64,000 bases of DNA, from assembly GCA_019022495.1 (NCBI GenBank), contig JAFEKR010000009.1, forward strand, positions 1,426,001 to 1,490,000. Reading direction: 5' to 3'. Below the pieces are notes generated by a model. It was not told the DNA's origin and did not search any database. It saw only the letters and a list, made by a program, of their open reading frames with translations. The DNA comes from Epichloe hybrida (taxonomy: Eukaryota; Ascomycota; Sordariomycetes; Hypocreales; Clavicipitaceae). The position numbers were made by a program, and so were the translations under genes. Below, in pieces: positions 46,658-56,622 of the stretch (the first letter of the stretch is position 1; the number at the start of each line of letters is the position of its first letter).

Positions 46658-48415
46658 CAGAGTATTGCACTAAAACGTGTAGTGTAGTGTAGTATTTGTA
46701 GTGTAGTGTAGTAACTACACTACAAACTACACTACACTATAAACTACACTAACTATAAGGAAAAAAAAACTATAATACATTACACTACAAATTTTTTTTC
46801 CTAAACTACACTAACTATAAACACTATAAATATAGTATTAGACTTTTTATTAGTTATTAGTATTATAAGGCTTAAAAGAATACTAGTTATATAAAAGCTT
46901 TTATTATTACCTATTTTATTTAATTAGTTATAGAATTTATAATATTATTTTATTTTAGTAATTTTACTATAACTAAGTAAGGTTATATATAATATTATAC
47001 TTTTTTAATAATACTATTTAACTTAATACTCTTTTTCCCTAATATAACTTAAAGAAAAACCTTCTTATTATATTATTTACTATTTCTATAAATTATTATT
47101 ATTACTTATTTTAAAAAAACTATAAAAAGAACTACTAGTAAACTTAATATAAGTAGCTTATTATATCTTATTATAGCTTATAATAGCTTATAATAGCTTA
47201 TAATACTAATATTACTAAGATTACTTATAATATTATTAGTGTTAAAGTTTAATAAATAATAAATAATAAATAAATAACTTAAATATAAATACTAGTAATT
47301 ATAAGTAAATTACTATAGTAAAAGCTATAGTTTTTAATAACTTAGTATTTTAAGGTTTTTAAAAATATTAATATTATAAAAATGTTTTCTCTTTTATATT
47401 TTTTTAAAATAATAATAAAAGTAAAATAATAGTAATAATAGTAATAATAGTAATTAAGGTTATTAAAGCTTTTATAATAAGTATATATATATTCTTTTTA
47501 CTAAATAGCTAATTATATAGCTAGTCCTAGTACTTTAATTACCTTTTATAATAAGTATAGTATATTATATAAAACTAAGTCCTAGTATTATTTTTAAAAA
47601 TAAGTTAAACTTATTTTTTATAGCTTAATTAAGCTATATAAGGTAATTAAAATAATACTATTAGTTATTTATTAATATACTATAAATATTAGTTTCTTAT
47701 ATTCTTTCTTTATATATTATAGTAATAATATATATAAAGTTACTATATATAACTTCTTAAAGCTTTAAAATTATAAAGCTTAAAGTAACATTTAATTAGT
47801 TTAAATAGTAAATAAATAGTTTAAGCTTTTTTTAAGTTCTTATTATATTAATAATAATATTAAAGTACTAAGTATATATTCTATTAACTTTTATATATTT
47901 ATTTAGATTTCTAATTTAATTTAATTATATTAGTTTAGGGTATTTTTTAATTAAATTAATAATAATAATATAAAATAATTAATAATAATAGTAAATAAAA
48001 TAATTAGAAGGTTTTTCTTAAAGTTATATTAGTAAAATAAAGTAATAAGTATAATAGTATTATTAAAAAGGTATAATATTATAAATAACCTTAGTTATAG
48101 TAAAATACTTAAAAAAAGGTAAATATTATAAATTCTATAACTAATTAAGTAAAATAGGTAATAATAAAACCTTCTATATAACTAGCTTTCTTTTAATCCT
48201 TATAATAACATTATATAATAAAAAGGCCCACTTTTTTTTTACTAACACTACATTGTAGTTTTTGTAGTTAGTGTAGTTAGTAACTACACTAACTACACTA
48301 CACTACACTACAAAAAAAAAAACTACAATACATTAACTACAAGAAAAAAAAAACTACATTACAAATACAAATTTTTCCTAAAAACTACACTAACTACACT
48401 ACAAACAATACTCTG
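46658..48415. mobile_element. hAT-like non-autonomous element, family B, copy 1
   Basis: 1758 bp with terminal repeats CAGAGTATTG and CAATACTCTG and subterminal GTAGT pentamer arrays at both ends. No protein is recognisable. The flanks differ (LINE on the left, gypsy on the right) and no 8-bp duplication was found, so one side has been rearranged. The decamer TAGCTTATAA recurs at about 47174-47203. Confidence 0.78.
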
Positions 48416-48640
48416 CCTAGCACTAATATTATAAGTATAGCCCTAATTATATATCTAGATATATTTATCCTTACTTTAAGATATATAAGTAAGTTAAAAT
48501 GCACTAAAATTAGCGCTTTTTAAAATCTTTATTAAAGCTCTTTAAACGCTACTAGCTTATAGGGTTCTAGTTTAAATATTACTAGTTAATTCCCTCTAAG
48601 GTAATTTATTAATAGAATAATAACTTTACTATACTATTTA
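48416..48640 (-). mobile_element. Ty3/gypsy pol fragment (RT/RNase H junction)
   Basis: The minus strand resembles the start of gypsy RNase H ('RALIKILKSANFSAF') through to 'ISAR'. The end adjoining 48416 matches 61190-61236 of gypsy copy 2 for about 50 bp. Confidence 0.55.
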
Positions 48641-48654
48641 ATAAAGTATATACT

Positions 48655-49876
48655 TAGTATTAATATATTATTAGTTATATAATAAAAACTTTAAAAAAGC
48701 TTAAACTATTTATTTACTATTTAAACTAATTAAATATTACTTTAAGCTTTATAATTCTAAAGCTTTAAGAAGTTATATATAGTAACTTTATATATCTTAT
48801 TATAATAATATATAAAGAAAGAATATAATAGACTAATATTTATAATTTATTAATAGATAACTAATAGTATTATTTTAATTACCCTATATAGCTTAAATAA
48901 GCTATAAAAAATAAGTTTAACTTATTTTTAAAAATAATACTAGGACTTAGTTTTATATAATATACTATACTTATTATAAAAGCTTTAATAACTTTTATAA
49001 CCTTAATTACTATTATTATTATAATTACTATTATTTTACTTTTATTATTATTTTAAAAAAACATAAAAGAGAAAACATTTTTATAATATTAATATTATTA
49101 AAAACCTTAAAATACTAAGTTATTAAAAACTATAGCTTTTACTATAGTAATTTACTTATAATTACTAGTATTTATATTTAAGTTATTTATTTATTATTAA
49201 ACTTTAACACTAATAATATTATAAGTAATCTTAGTAATCTTAGTAATCTTAGTAATACTAGTAATATTAGTAATATTAGTATTATAAGCTATTATAAGCT
49301 ATAATAAGATATAATAAGCTATTATAAGCTATAATAAGATATAATAAGCTACTTATATTAAGTTTACTAGTAGTTTTTTTATAGTTTTTTTAAAATAAGT
49401 AATAATAATAATTTATAGAAATATAAAATAATTTATAGAAATAGTAAATAATATAATAAGAAGGTTTTTCTTTAAGTTATATTAGGGAAATAAAGTATTA
49501 AGTTAAATAGTATTATTAAAAAAGTATAATATTATATATAACCTTACTTAGTTATAATAAAATTATAAAAATAATATAATATTATAAATTCTATAACTAA
49601 TTTAATAAAATAGGTAATAATAAAAGCTTTTATATAACTAGCTTTCTTTTAACCTTATAAATACTAATAACTAATAAAAAGTCTAATACTATATTTATAG
49701 TATTTGTAGTTAGTATAGTTTAGGAAAAAAAATTTGTAGTGTAATATATTATAGTTTTTTTTTATAGTTAGTATAGTGTAGTTTTTTTTCCCTTGTAGTT
49801 AGTGTAGTTTATAGTGTAGTTACTATACTACACTACAAATACTACACTACACTACACGTTTTAGTGCAATACTCTA
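48655..49876. mobile_element. hAT-like family B, partial copy, inverted to copy 1
   Basis: 1.2 kb closely matching the reverse complement of 46658-47880 and matching the direct strand of 63020-64000. It ends ACGTTTTAGTGCAATACTCTA, where the final G of the terminal repeat has become A. Its other end is missing. Confidence 0.78.
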
Positions 49877-50683
49877 GTCTAGGCAAAGCCTAGATCATCA
49901 CATAATGCTAGCTTTATAAAGTATATTATTTCATGCTTTAGCTAGGAGTTCTTAATAAGACTTATTATTAAGGAAAAGAATTAGGGTTAAGTTAAAATTA
50001 AGGGTTTTATAAGGTATTTAAGACTAACTAACTTATTTCTTAAAAAGAGATTAAATAATAATCTTATCATAATAGAAATTTTAACTAATTACTTCTCAAA
50101 ATTTTCTTGAGAACTTATCATAAATCCTTTATATATAATTTAGTTTACTAATAAGCTACTAACTATAAGTAATAGGAGCGCTAGAAATTAGTAAAATGAA
50201 TAGAGGAAGTAATTATATTATTTAGCTTATATTTAAGTTCTCAGGATATATCTTTACATTACTATGTTTTAAGTTTTACTAAGATAAAAATAGTATGGTT
50301 ATTAGTAACTATAATATAATCTAAGTAATAAGATTACTTAGCTAGCTAATAAAAGACTATAAGAATTTAATACCTATATAAATAAGCCTTAGCTATCTTT
50401 TATAACTATAGATTAGTAAGGATATATAGCTACTATCATATACTAGAAGGAAAGAATACAAAATACTACTACTATTTAATTTATAAATCTAACTTTACTA
50501 AACTAAATAGTAAAGAAAAGTAAATATTATTTCATTTTATATAAGTCTATATAAGTTGTAGGTATTATTCTGTTTCTAGAGGTTATACTTAGCTATTAAC
50601 TAATTACCTTTAGAATTAAACTTTTATAACTTATTATTACCTTTAGTAAGATTTGCAAAGTTACTGTTTAGCCCAGTTAAATC
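49877..50683. other. AT-rich DNA of unknown origin
   Basis: Less extreme than the retroelement blocks, with scattered CpA and TpG. No recognisable protein. It is the host sequence into which the TRIM-like element inserted. Confidence 0.5.
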
Positions 50684-50688
50684 TAGAC

Positions 50689-50801
50689 TGTCAGGTGCGC
50701 GCGCCTAATAATCAATTGTAAGGTGCAATGCAAGCGAGAGCTAGCATTGGTGAATCTTTTGGTGGTTCAATGGCTTACCCGCATACCTTCGGGTTCTGAC
50801 A
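50689..50801 (+). repeat. TRIM 5' LTR (113 bp)
   Basis: TG...CA ends. It matches the 3' LTR (51155-51216 plus 54331-54381) with only about two differences seen (GTGCAATG/GTGTAATG and GCATACC/GCACACC), both C/T. Confidence 0.92.
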
Positions 50802-50803
50802 TT

Positions 50804-50816
50804 AATGCTAGCTCTC
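50804..50816 (+). promoter_or_regulatory. Putative self-complementary primer-binding site
   Basis: AATGCTAGCTCTC starts 2 nt after the 5' LTR and is the exact reverse complement of GAGAGCTAGCATT inside the LTR (50736-50748). The position is that of a primer-binding site. Complementarity to the element's own transcript rather than to a tRNA is how Tf1-type elements self-prime. Confidence 0.55.
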
Positions 50817-51138
50817 ACGGGTCTTCTAGTATGCTAGTCCTAGGTTCAGGTCCTTGTAATTCCCACAATAGGTCTAGGTTTAAATTGCTAGGCTAGGTGC
50901 TTACATTAGGCTCACAGGGCAGGTATAGTTGCGCCCGTACAGTTACGTTAGTTATAACTATGGGGTCACGTGCACTAGGTGATATATGGGCCTAGCTGCC
51001 GTGCGTACTAGGCCTTGGGGGTTTATAATTGGTTAATTATCTCAGAGGCCACGGATAACCGGGCCTAATCTAAGCTAAGGTTGCGTTGCGTTGCTAGCCG
51101 CTAGCCTGTGTGGGGCCCTTAGCTTGGGGCGAGCCTTA

Positions 51139-51150
51139 CAAGGGAAGGGA
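51139..51150 (+). promoter_or_regulatory. Polypurine tract of the TRIM
   Basis: AAGGGAAGGGA lies 4 nt before the 3' LTR start at 51155, the position where plus-strand DNA synthesis is primed in LTR elements. Confidence 0.75.
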
Positions 51151-51396
51151 TAATTGTCAGGTGCGCGCGCCTAATAATCAATTGTAAGGTGTAATGCAAG
51201 CGAGAGCTAGCATTGGCAGAGCATTGCATTACAATACAATACATTACATAATACAATACATTAAAAATTTTATAATACAATATAATACATGTATTATTTG
51301 TATTATTTGTATTGTTTTGTATTTTTTTTCTTTTTTTTAGTATAAAGTTAAATTCCTTAATTATAAGTTATAATAAGGTATATATAGTTAATATAA

Positions 51397-51526
51397 TAGC
51401 TTATAATAGCTTATAATAGCTTGTAATAGCTTGTAATAGCTTGTAATAGCTTGTAATAGCTTGTAATAGCTTGTAATAGCTTGTAATAGCTTGTAATAGC
51501 TTGTAATAGCTTGTAATAGCTTTAAT
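51397..51526. repeat. Decamer satellite TAGCTTRTAA, about 13 units
   Basis: The first two or three units are TAGCTTATAA and the next ten are TAGCTTGTAA. Same position as the 31-unit array in copy 1. Confidence 0.92.
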
Positions 51527-51570
51527 AGCTATTAGTATTAGCTAGTATTCCTTTTAAGTAAAAATTATAT

Positions 51571-52760
51571 ATCTAAGCATAAAAGCTATAGATAAGTAAC
51601 TAATAGTTATAAGAACTCACTTATAAACTCACTTTTATTAAAAACCCTCTCTTTAAATAAACATTATATATTTAAGTAAGAAAGCTATTGATAAGTTACT
51701 AATAGTTATAAAGACCCACTTATAGACTCACTTTTATTAAAAACCCTCTCTTTAAGTAAAGGTTATATATTTAAGTAAGAAAGCTATTGATAAGTTACTA
51801 ATAGTTATAAAGACCCACTTTGGACCCACTTTTATTAAAAACTCTCTCTTTAAGTAAAGGTTATATATTTAAGTAAGAAAGCTATTGATAAGTTACTAAT
51901 AGTTATAAAGACCCACTTTGGACCCACTTTTATTAAAAACTCTCTCTTTAAGTAAAGGTTATATATTTAAGTAAGAAAGCTATTGATAAGTTACTAATAG
52001 TTATAAAGACCCACTTTGGACCCACTTTTATTAAAAACTCTCTCTTTACGGATGTCCAAGTCAAAAGTCGTGTTCCCTGCACGCGACCCTAGTCAAGGAT
52101 GTAATTAGCTAGCGGGGTCGTAGTCTCACCAGGTAAATTAAATAAGAGGCTTACCTCTTCTCTGGTTCCCCTCTCTTTGCCCGCTTTTGCCAGTAGTGCT
52201 ATAACTATCGCAAAGGTTGCGAAGGTTAAGCTGACAGTTAGAGGGTTTAAAGGGTTGTTTTATAATCAGAGTTTGAAGATAAAGATGCTACTACTATTAA
52301 TAATAATAAAAGAAGGTGGGTTTTTAACCCTTATGAGCTTAACAGTCCTAACAGTCCTAATGACCTTAATGCCTTAGATTCTAGTAATATAAAGGAAGAA
52401 TCTAATAATAACTAGGATAAGTCACTTTTATATGTAGTTTATATAGTAGAGATACCTTGTTTAATTTTCCTTGTGTTATTCTAGACTATTTGTGTGCCTT
52501 AGGCTACTACGTTAATGCCTCAGGCCACTCTAGGTAGCAGCGTGCAGGGGACACGACTTTTGACTTGGACATCCGTAAGTAAAGGTTATATATTTAAGTA
52601 AGAAAGCTATTGATAAGTTACTAATAGTTATAAAGACCCACTTATGGACCCACTTTTATTAAAAACCCTCTCTTTAAGTAAAGGTTATATATTTAAGTAA
52701 GAAAGCTATTGATACGTTACTAATAGTTATAAAGACCCACTTTTCGGACCCACTTTTTAC
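51571..52760. repeat. 98-bp tandem repeat, about seven units, split by a MITE
   Basis: Units contain TTTAAGTAAGAAAGCTATTG at 51671, 51770, 51868, 51966, 52593 and 52692. Spacing is 98-99 bp once the 527-bp MITE and one TA are removed. Each unit carries 'AGACCCACTT' and 'GACCCACTTTTATTAAAAA'. Copy 1 of the hAT has at most one related unit near 42330. Confidence 0.88.
52049..52575. mobile_element. Tc1/mariner-type MITE (527 bp)
   Basis: 36-bp terminal inverted repeats, beginning CGGATGTCCAAGTCAAAAGT and continuing to GCACGC, with one T/C mismatch. They are flanked by TA on each side (52047-52048 and 52576-52577). Removing element plus one TA restores the 98-bp repeat unit (CTCTCTTTAAGTAAAGG). 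A 66-codon open frame inside (52177-52377) resembles no transposase. CpG and CpA are retained. Confidence 0.9.
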
Positions 52761-54386
52761 TCATATTCTTTATAATAAGAGAATTATATCTTATATATAA
52801 ATATATAGTAAATTATTTTTTTTTATATTTAAAATACTATTTTCTTTTATTTAAAAAAAGCTAATTTTATTATATAAAATTATATAAAACTATATAAAAT
52901 ATATATAGCTAAGACTTTTATAAAGCTTTTTATTATATTTATATAAACTATTAAAAAGTCTAGTTATTAAATTAAAATAAGTATTTTTAATTAAGATAAG
53001 TATTAAGAAACTTTTTTATAGACTTTTTACTTATTCTTTTATTTAAAAAACCTATAAAGTTAAAAAAGTATATTATAAATCTAAAAAAAAATTCTTTTAA
53101 ACCTAGGAAAGTTTTATTTAAGATAAAATATTTTATTATATTTTTTAAAAAGTTTACTTATATTAGTATATTTTTCTTTAGATTTAATATCTTATTAATT
53201 AAGAATATTAAATAATTTCTTTAGGGTAATTATTATAATAAAAGCTAAAAAAGGTATAGAAATTAGTAGTAAATCTATAAAAAATAATAGAATAGTGAAA
53301 AGACCTTTATAATATAGAAAAAAAATTAAAGTATAAGCCTATATTCTAATATATAATATTTAGCTACCCTAAATATATAATAAGCTTACTTTACTAAATA
53401 AGCTAAAACTTTATAAAATTTTAAATAAATTTCTAAATTATTTATAAAAATAGGAATACTATATTTAAATTACCCTTAAAATCTAATATATTTAGGATAT
53501 ATATACTACCCTTAATATCATATAATACATTATATTGTATTGTATTATATTGTATTGTATTGTATTGTATTGTATTTTTTATATAATAAAATCATTAATA
53601 AATCCTATAAAAAAGATATAAAGTTAAAAAAACCTTTTAAATATAGTAAATAAATTAAGGTATAAGATAAGATAAAAATAAACCATATATAGCTACCCTA
53701 TATATATAATAAGCTTACTTTACTAAATAAGCTAAAACTTTATAGAATTTTAAATAAATATCTAAATTATTTAAAAAAATACGAATACTATATTTAGATT
53801 ACGCTTAAAATCTAATATATTTAAGATATATATACTACCCTTAATATTATATAATACATTATATTGTATTGTATTGTATTGTATTATATTGTATTTTTTT
53901 ATATAATAAAAGTAATAGTAAATCTAAGAAAAAAGATATTAAGATAAAAAGACTTTTAAAAAGTATAAAAAAATCATTCTATAAACTAAACTAAGAATTA
54001 CTTTATTAAGGTATATAATATCTATAATAAGCTTACTTTTATAAATAAGCTAAAACTTTATAGATTTTTAAATAAATAACTAAATTATATATAAAAATAA
54101 GAATACTATAATTAAATTAATTAAAAAATCTACTATATAATGAGTTTATATAATACTCCACTTTTTTTTCCCTAATAATACATTGTATTGTATGTATTAT
54201 ATTGTATTGTATTGTATTTTTAATATAATATAATACATAATACAATACATAGGGCAATACAATACAATACAATACATCAAAGGGCCAAAAAATACAATAC
54301 AATACAATATAACAATGCTCTGAGCATTGGTGAATCTTTTGGTGGTTCAATGGCTTACCCGCACACCTTCGGGTTCTGACATAGAC

Positions 54387-54621
54387 TTACTTTTATTTTG
54401 TAGTAAATAAAGTAGTTAGTCTAGCTATACTAGGCAAGAAATAACTACACTAAGCATATTATTTATAAATTCAGGCATGGTAAAGAAGCGTAAGGGTAAG
54501 AAGTAGGAATTAATCTTTTCTGTTTTTGCGAGTGTATATGGTGTATATAGCTAGTCATTAGGAAGCAGGGAGTCAAGACTAAGTTTAAGGTATTATCCAA
54601 CAGTTTGGACCTACTCACTAG
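54387..54621. other. Transition zone, TRIM flank to gene island
   Basis: Continues the host sequence of 49877-50683 after the TRIM duplication. No gene recognised. Confidence 0.45.
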
Positions 54622-54711
54622 GAATCATCCGTTCTAAACCCGTCCAATATGTACCTTTTAAACTAAGAATCATCCGTTCTAAATCCGTCCAATATGTACT
54701 TTTTAAACCAT
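54622..54711. repeat. 45-bp tandem duplication at the 3' end of a nuclease-like gene
   Basis: GAATCATCCGTTCTAAAYCC...TTTTAAAC recurs with a 45-bp period (54622 and 54667). The stop codon and last codons of the minus-strand gene lie within it, so an older C-terminus was copied beyond the present stop. The two copies differ by C/T. Confidence 0.88.
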
Positions 54712-56063
54712 GGCACGTACACCTCCTTCGCGTATGCCGTGATTCTTCTCACCCCTGCCACGGACTTGCAGATATCTAGGTTATTCTCTGTAGTCCCAAA
54801 ACGATGATCCTCCCAATGAACAGTCCTCGATTGCTCCCGCGTTGATATGGTGAATGCCCACGAATGACCTTGCACAAGAATGCCAATGAGAAAAGGGAGT
54901 TGTGAAAGATTGTCCTTGGCTTGCTGCTCCAGTGTCGATGAATCCTTGTCGGGCTCACGCCGTTGCAGTGCCGCGAGGACCGCCCATCGCAAGAACGCCC
55001 ACTGCGCAGCGTGCCAGGTGCCCATCTGAAGGTTTGCATCCGACCGCCCTCCCCGTTTCTTCACTTCGATACCCACCAAGATTATTTGTAGCTGCAGGGC
55101 CGCAAAATCCGTGTGGTTGACGGTCAAGGTCGGCGAATGTCGGGAAAATTCTTGCAGTGCCCGCAAATAGTCACTCTCGTTGCTTGTATCATAATAGATG
55201 CACTTGTCGATCATGTTGGCTCTCCCGGATTGTGGGAGCCATGCTTGATATGGTCGTGCAGTTTGGCTAGTTGTCCGCTAGTAGTCAGCCGTGCTGAGGA
55301 ACATGAGAAGGTCCGCGAGAAGAAAAAAGGGGGCATACCACGAGGTGAAATTGAACTGCTCTCCTTTGGCAGTGCCTGCAACTCGGAATATGGCTTCCAA
55401 CAGTCGGTGGTGAACTTCCTCTCCCCAAGCAGCCTCTTCGTGTTCAGCCTCATGGCAGTACTTGGCCCACTCATGCACTAGAGTGATGGCCGTCGGCGAC
55501 GGAGTGTAACCAGGTAGATCACGCGCTGTGCCTGGCCTGAAAGAGTATCTCCACGCGTGAGCAGTCGGCCCACGGATGGAGAGGCCGTTCGTGATAGAGG
55601 CGCGCAGGTCTTCGGGAAGGATTTCGATCCCATTACCGATGTCGCGAAGGTCAGAGAATAGATCCGAGGCAGCCGAGAGAGGTGGGTTGTCAATCTGGAG
55701 CTGTCGAAACACAATACCATATTCATCGAGACGCAGCGCCATCAGCTGTTTTTTCAGGGGCGCAGATGAACGGGAGGCTTGGCTACTGGTGGAAGTAGAG
55801 GAAGCTGTCAACGTTCGTCGTGGAGGGCGCGGAGTGATTTCAGCATCTTCCCCGCGGCGAGCTCGTTTTCTCAGGTTTGTCGCTTCGGTGTCGGCCATGT
55901 TGCAGTATGACGCGGGGGGCGTTAGTAGATGGCTAACTTTGCGCTTCTTTGCCTCGTGCGACCACCGCACGGAAGGGGCATTCGGAGGCTCTTCTGAACA
56001 ATCAAAGGACTCTGGAAGATTCTGAAGCCATGAAGAGATGCTGCAGTTCGAGGGTCCAGCCAT
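54663..56063 (-). CDS. PD-(D/E)XK nuclease-like domain protein
   Basis: Two exons, 55339-56063 and 54663-55266, give about 442 residues. The splice TCG-TG/gtatg...tag/C joins 'GEQFNFTS' to 'CQTARPYQAWLP' in frame, matching the usual layout of the fungal PD-(D/E)XK-like family. The N-terminal 110 residues are basic and Ser-rich with a nuclear-signal-like cluster (RKRARRGED). The nuclease core includes 'MIDKCIYYD', 'VNHTDF' (D295) and 'GIEVKKRGG' (E309, K311), so the D...ExK set is intact, followed by 'LQMGTWHAAQWAFLR'. The function is unknown in this fungal family. The gene is a GC-normal island between transposon blocks and shows no RIP-type stops. Its C-terminus lies in a 45-bp duplication. 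Confidence 0.85.
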
Positions 56064-56622
56064 GACGCAGTGTACAAGAGGAGATCAATTGGTGGTGTCG
56101 AGCGAACAATAAGGACCTGTCCAAGGATCATCCTACCACGTGACGTGCAGCTGCTCGGCCCGTTTCCGCAGCAACGCAGCGCCATTCGTGCACCAAAACA
56201 AGGACGGTGGATTTGCCACGAGACTTTGTGACTAAGAAAAGAAGAAAAAAAAAGGAAGAAGGTATGGCATCATTCTGAGTTTCCCATAGTATAAAGTGGC
56301 TGCCCTATATAAATCAATATACAACTTATACCATGCAAAGTCAGTGTAAACTTTACACTAGCTCGTGGATTAGACCCTAGATGCTAAGAAAAAGGCAAAA
56401 TCTGCCATTTCTTAGGCACAAACTTTACACTTTACGTAGTTTACTTATTGATTGATTGATTTTTAATTTTTTTTTACCTCATTGGTTATAGCCAATGCAT
56501 CTGATTTTTCATAACACAATTACTAGCAATACCTAGCTAGTAAAATAATTAATAACTAAATACTTAGATCTATAGTAATAAATAAGCTCTAAGGTTATAA
56601 ATATAAGAGGCTATAAGGTTAG
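56064..56622. other. Upstream region of the nuclease-like gene, into AT-rich block
   Basis: GC-normal to about 56330, then rising AT. An A-rich tract lies at about 56236-56259. A copy of the dispersed short repeat lies at 56478-56501. Confidence 0.5.
56478..56501 (-). repeat. Dispersed short repeat, copy 3
   Basis: The reverse complement reads GATGCATTGGCTATAACC then AATGAG. It differs from copy 1 by two C-to-T changes, with an A-rich flank as in the other copies. Confidence 0.55.

Larger units (their letters stand above)
51217..54322. mobile_element. hAT family A, internally deleted copy (3.1 kb)
   Basis: Starts CAGAGCATTGC and ends CAATGCTCTG, both intact. The target duplication AGCATTGG is at 51209-51216 and 54323-54330. 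The left 180 bp and right 1.57 kb closely match copy 1 (38019-38190 and about 42365-44020), but the transposase is replaced by tandem repeats, so it is non-autonomous. A mariner-type MITE has inserted at 52049. Confidence 0.92.
50689..54381 (+). mobile_element. TRIM-like short LTR element, interrupted by hAT
   Basis: Two 113-bp LTRs begin TGTCAGGTGCGCGCGCC and end GGGTTCTGACA, with TGTCAG/CTGACA ends. They flank a 353-bp non-coding interior (50802-51154). The 5-bp duplication TAGAC is at 50684-50688 and 54382-54386. Without the hAT insertion the element is 579 bp. A primer-binding-like site directly follows the 5' LTR and a polypurine tract directly precedes the 3' LTR. It encodes no protein and must rely on another element. 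It keeps CpA, TpG and CpG and stands out as GC-rich in RIP-degraded DNA. Orientation is set by the purine tract. Confidence 0.9.
51155..54381 (+). repeat. TRIM 3' LTR, split by hAT
   Basis: 51155-51216 and 54331-54381 together give 113 bp. The hAT duplicated AGCATTGG within it. Confidence 0.9.

Noticed and set aside
46650..49884. Target duplication for the whole family B inverted structure
   Set aside because: The flanks CCTATAGG and GTCTAGGC do not match, even allowing RIP changes.
50843..50853. GGTTCAGGTCC resembling a tRNA B box inside the TRIM
   Set aside because: No A box at the right distance and no cloverleaf; I see no tRNA gene in the window.
52177..52377. 66-codon frame in the mariner-type MITE
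   Set aside because: Too short for a transposase and without a DDE or DNA-binding pattern.
51571..52760. Possible CRISPR-like array
   Set aside because: The 98-bp units are contiguous with no variable spacers, inside a eukaryotic transposon.
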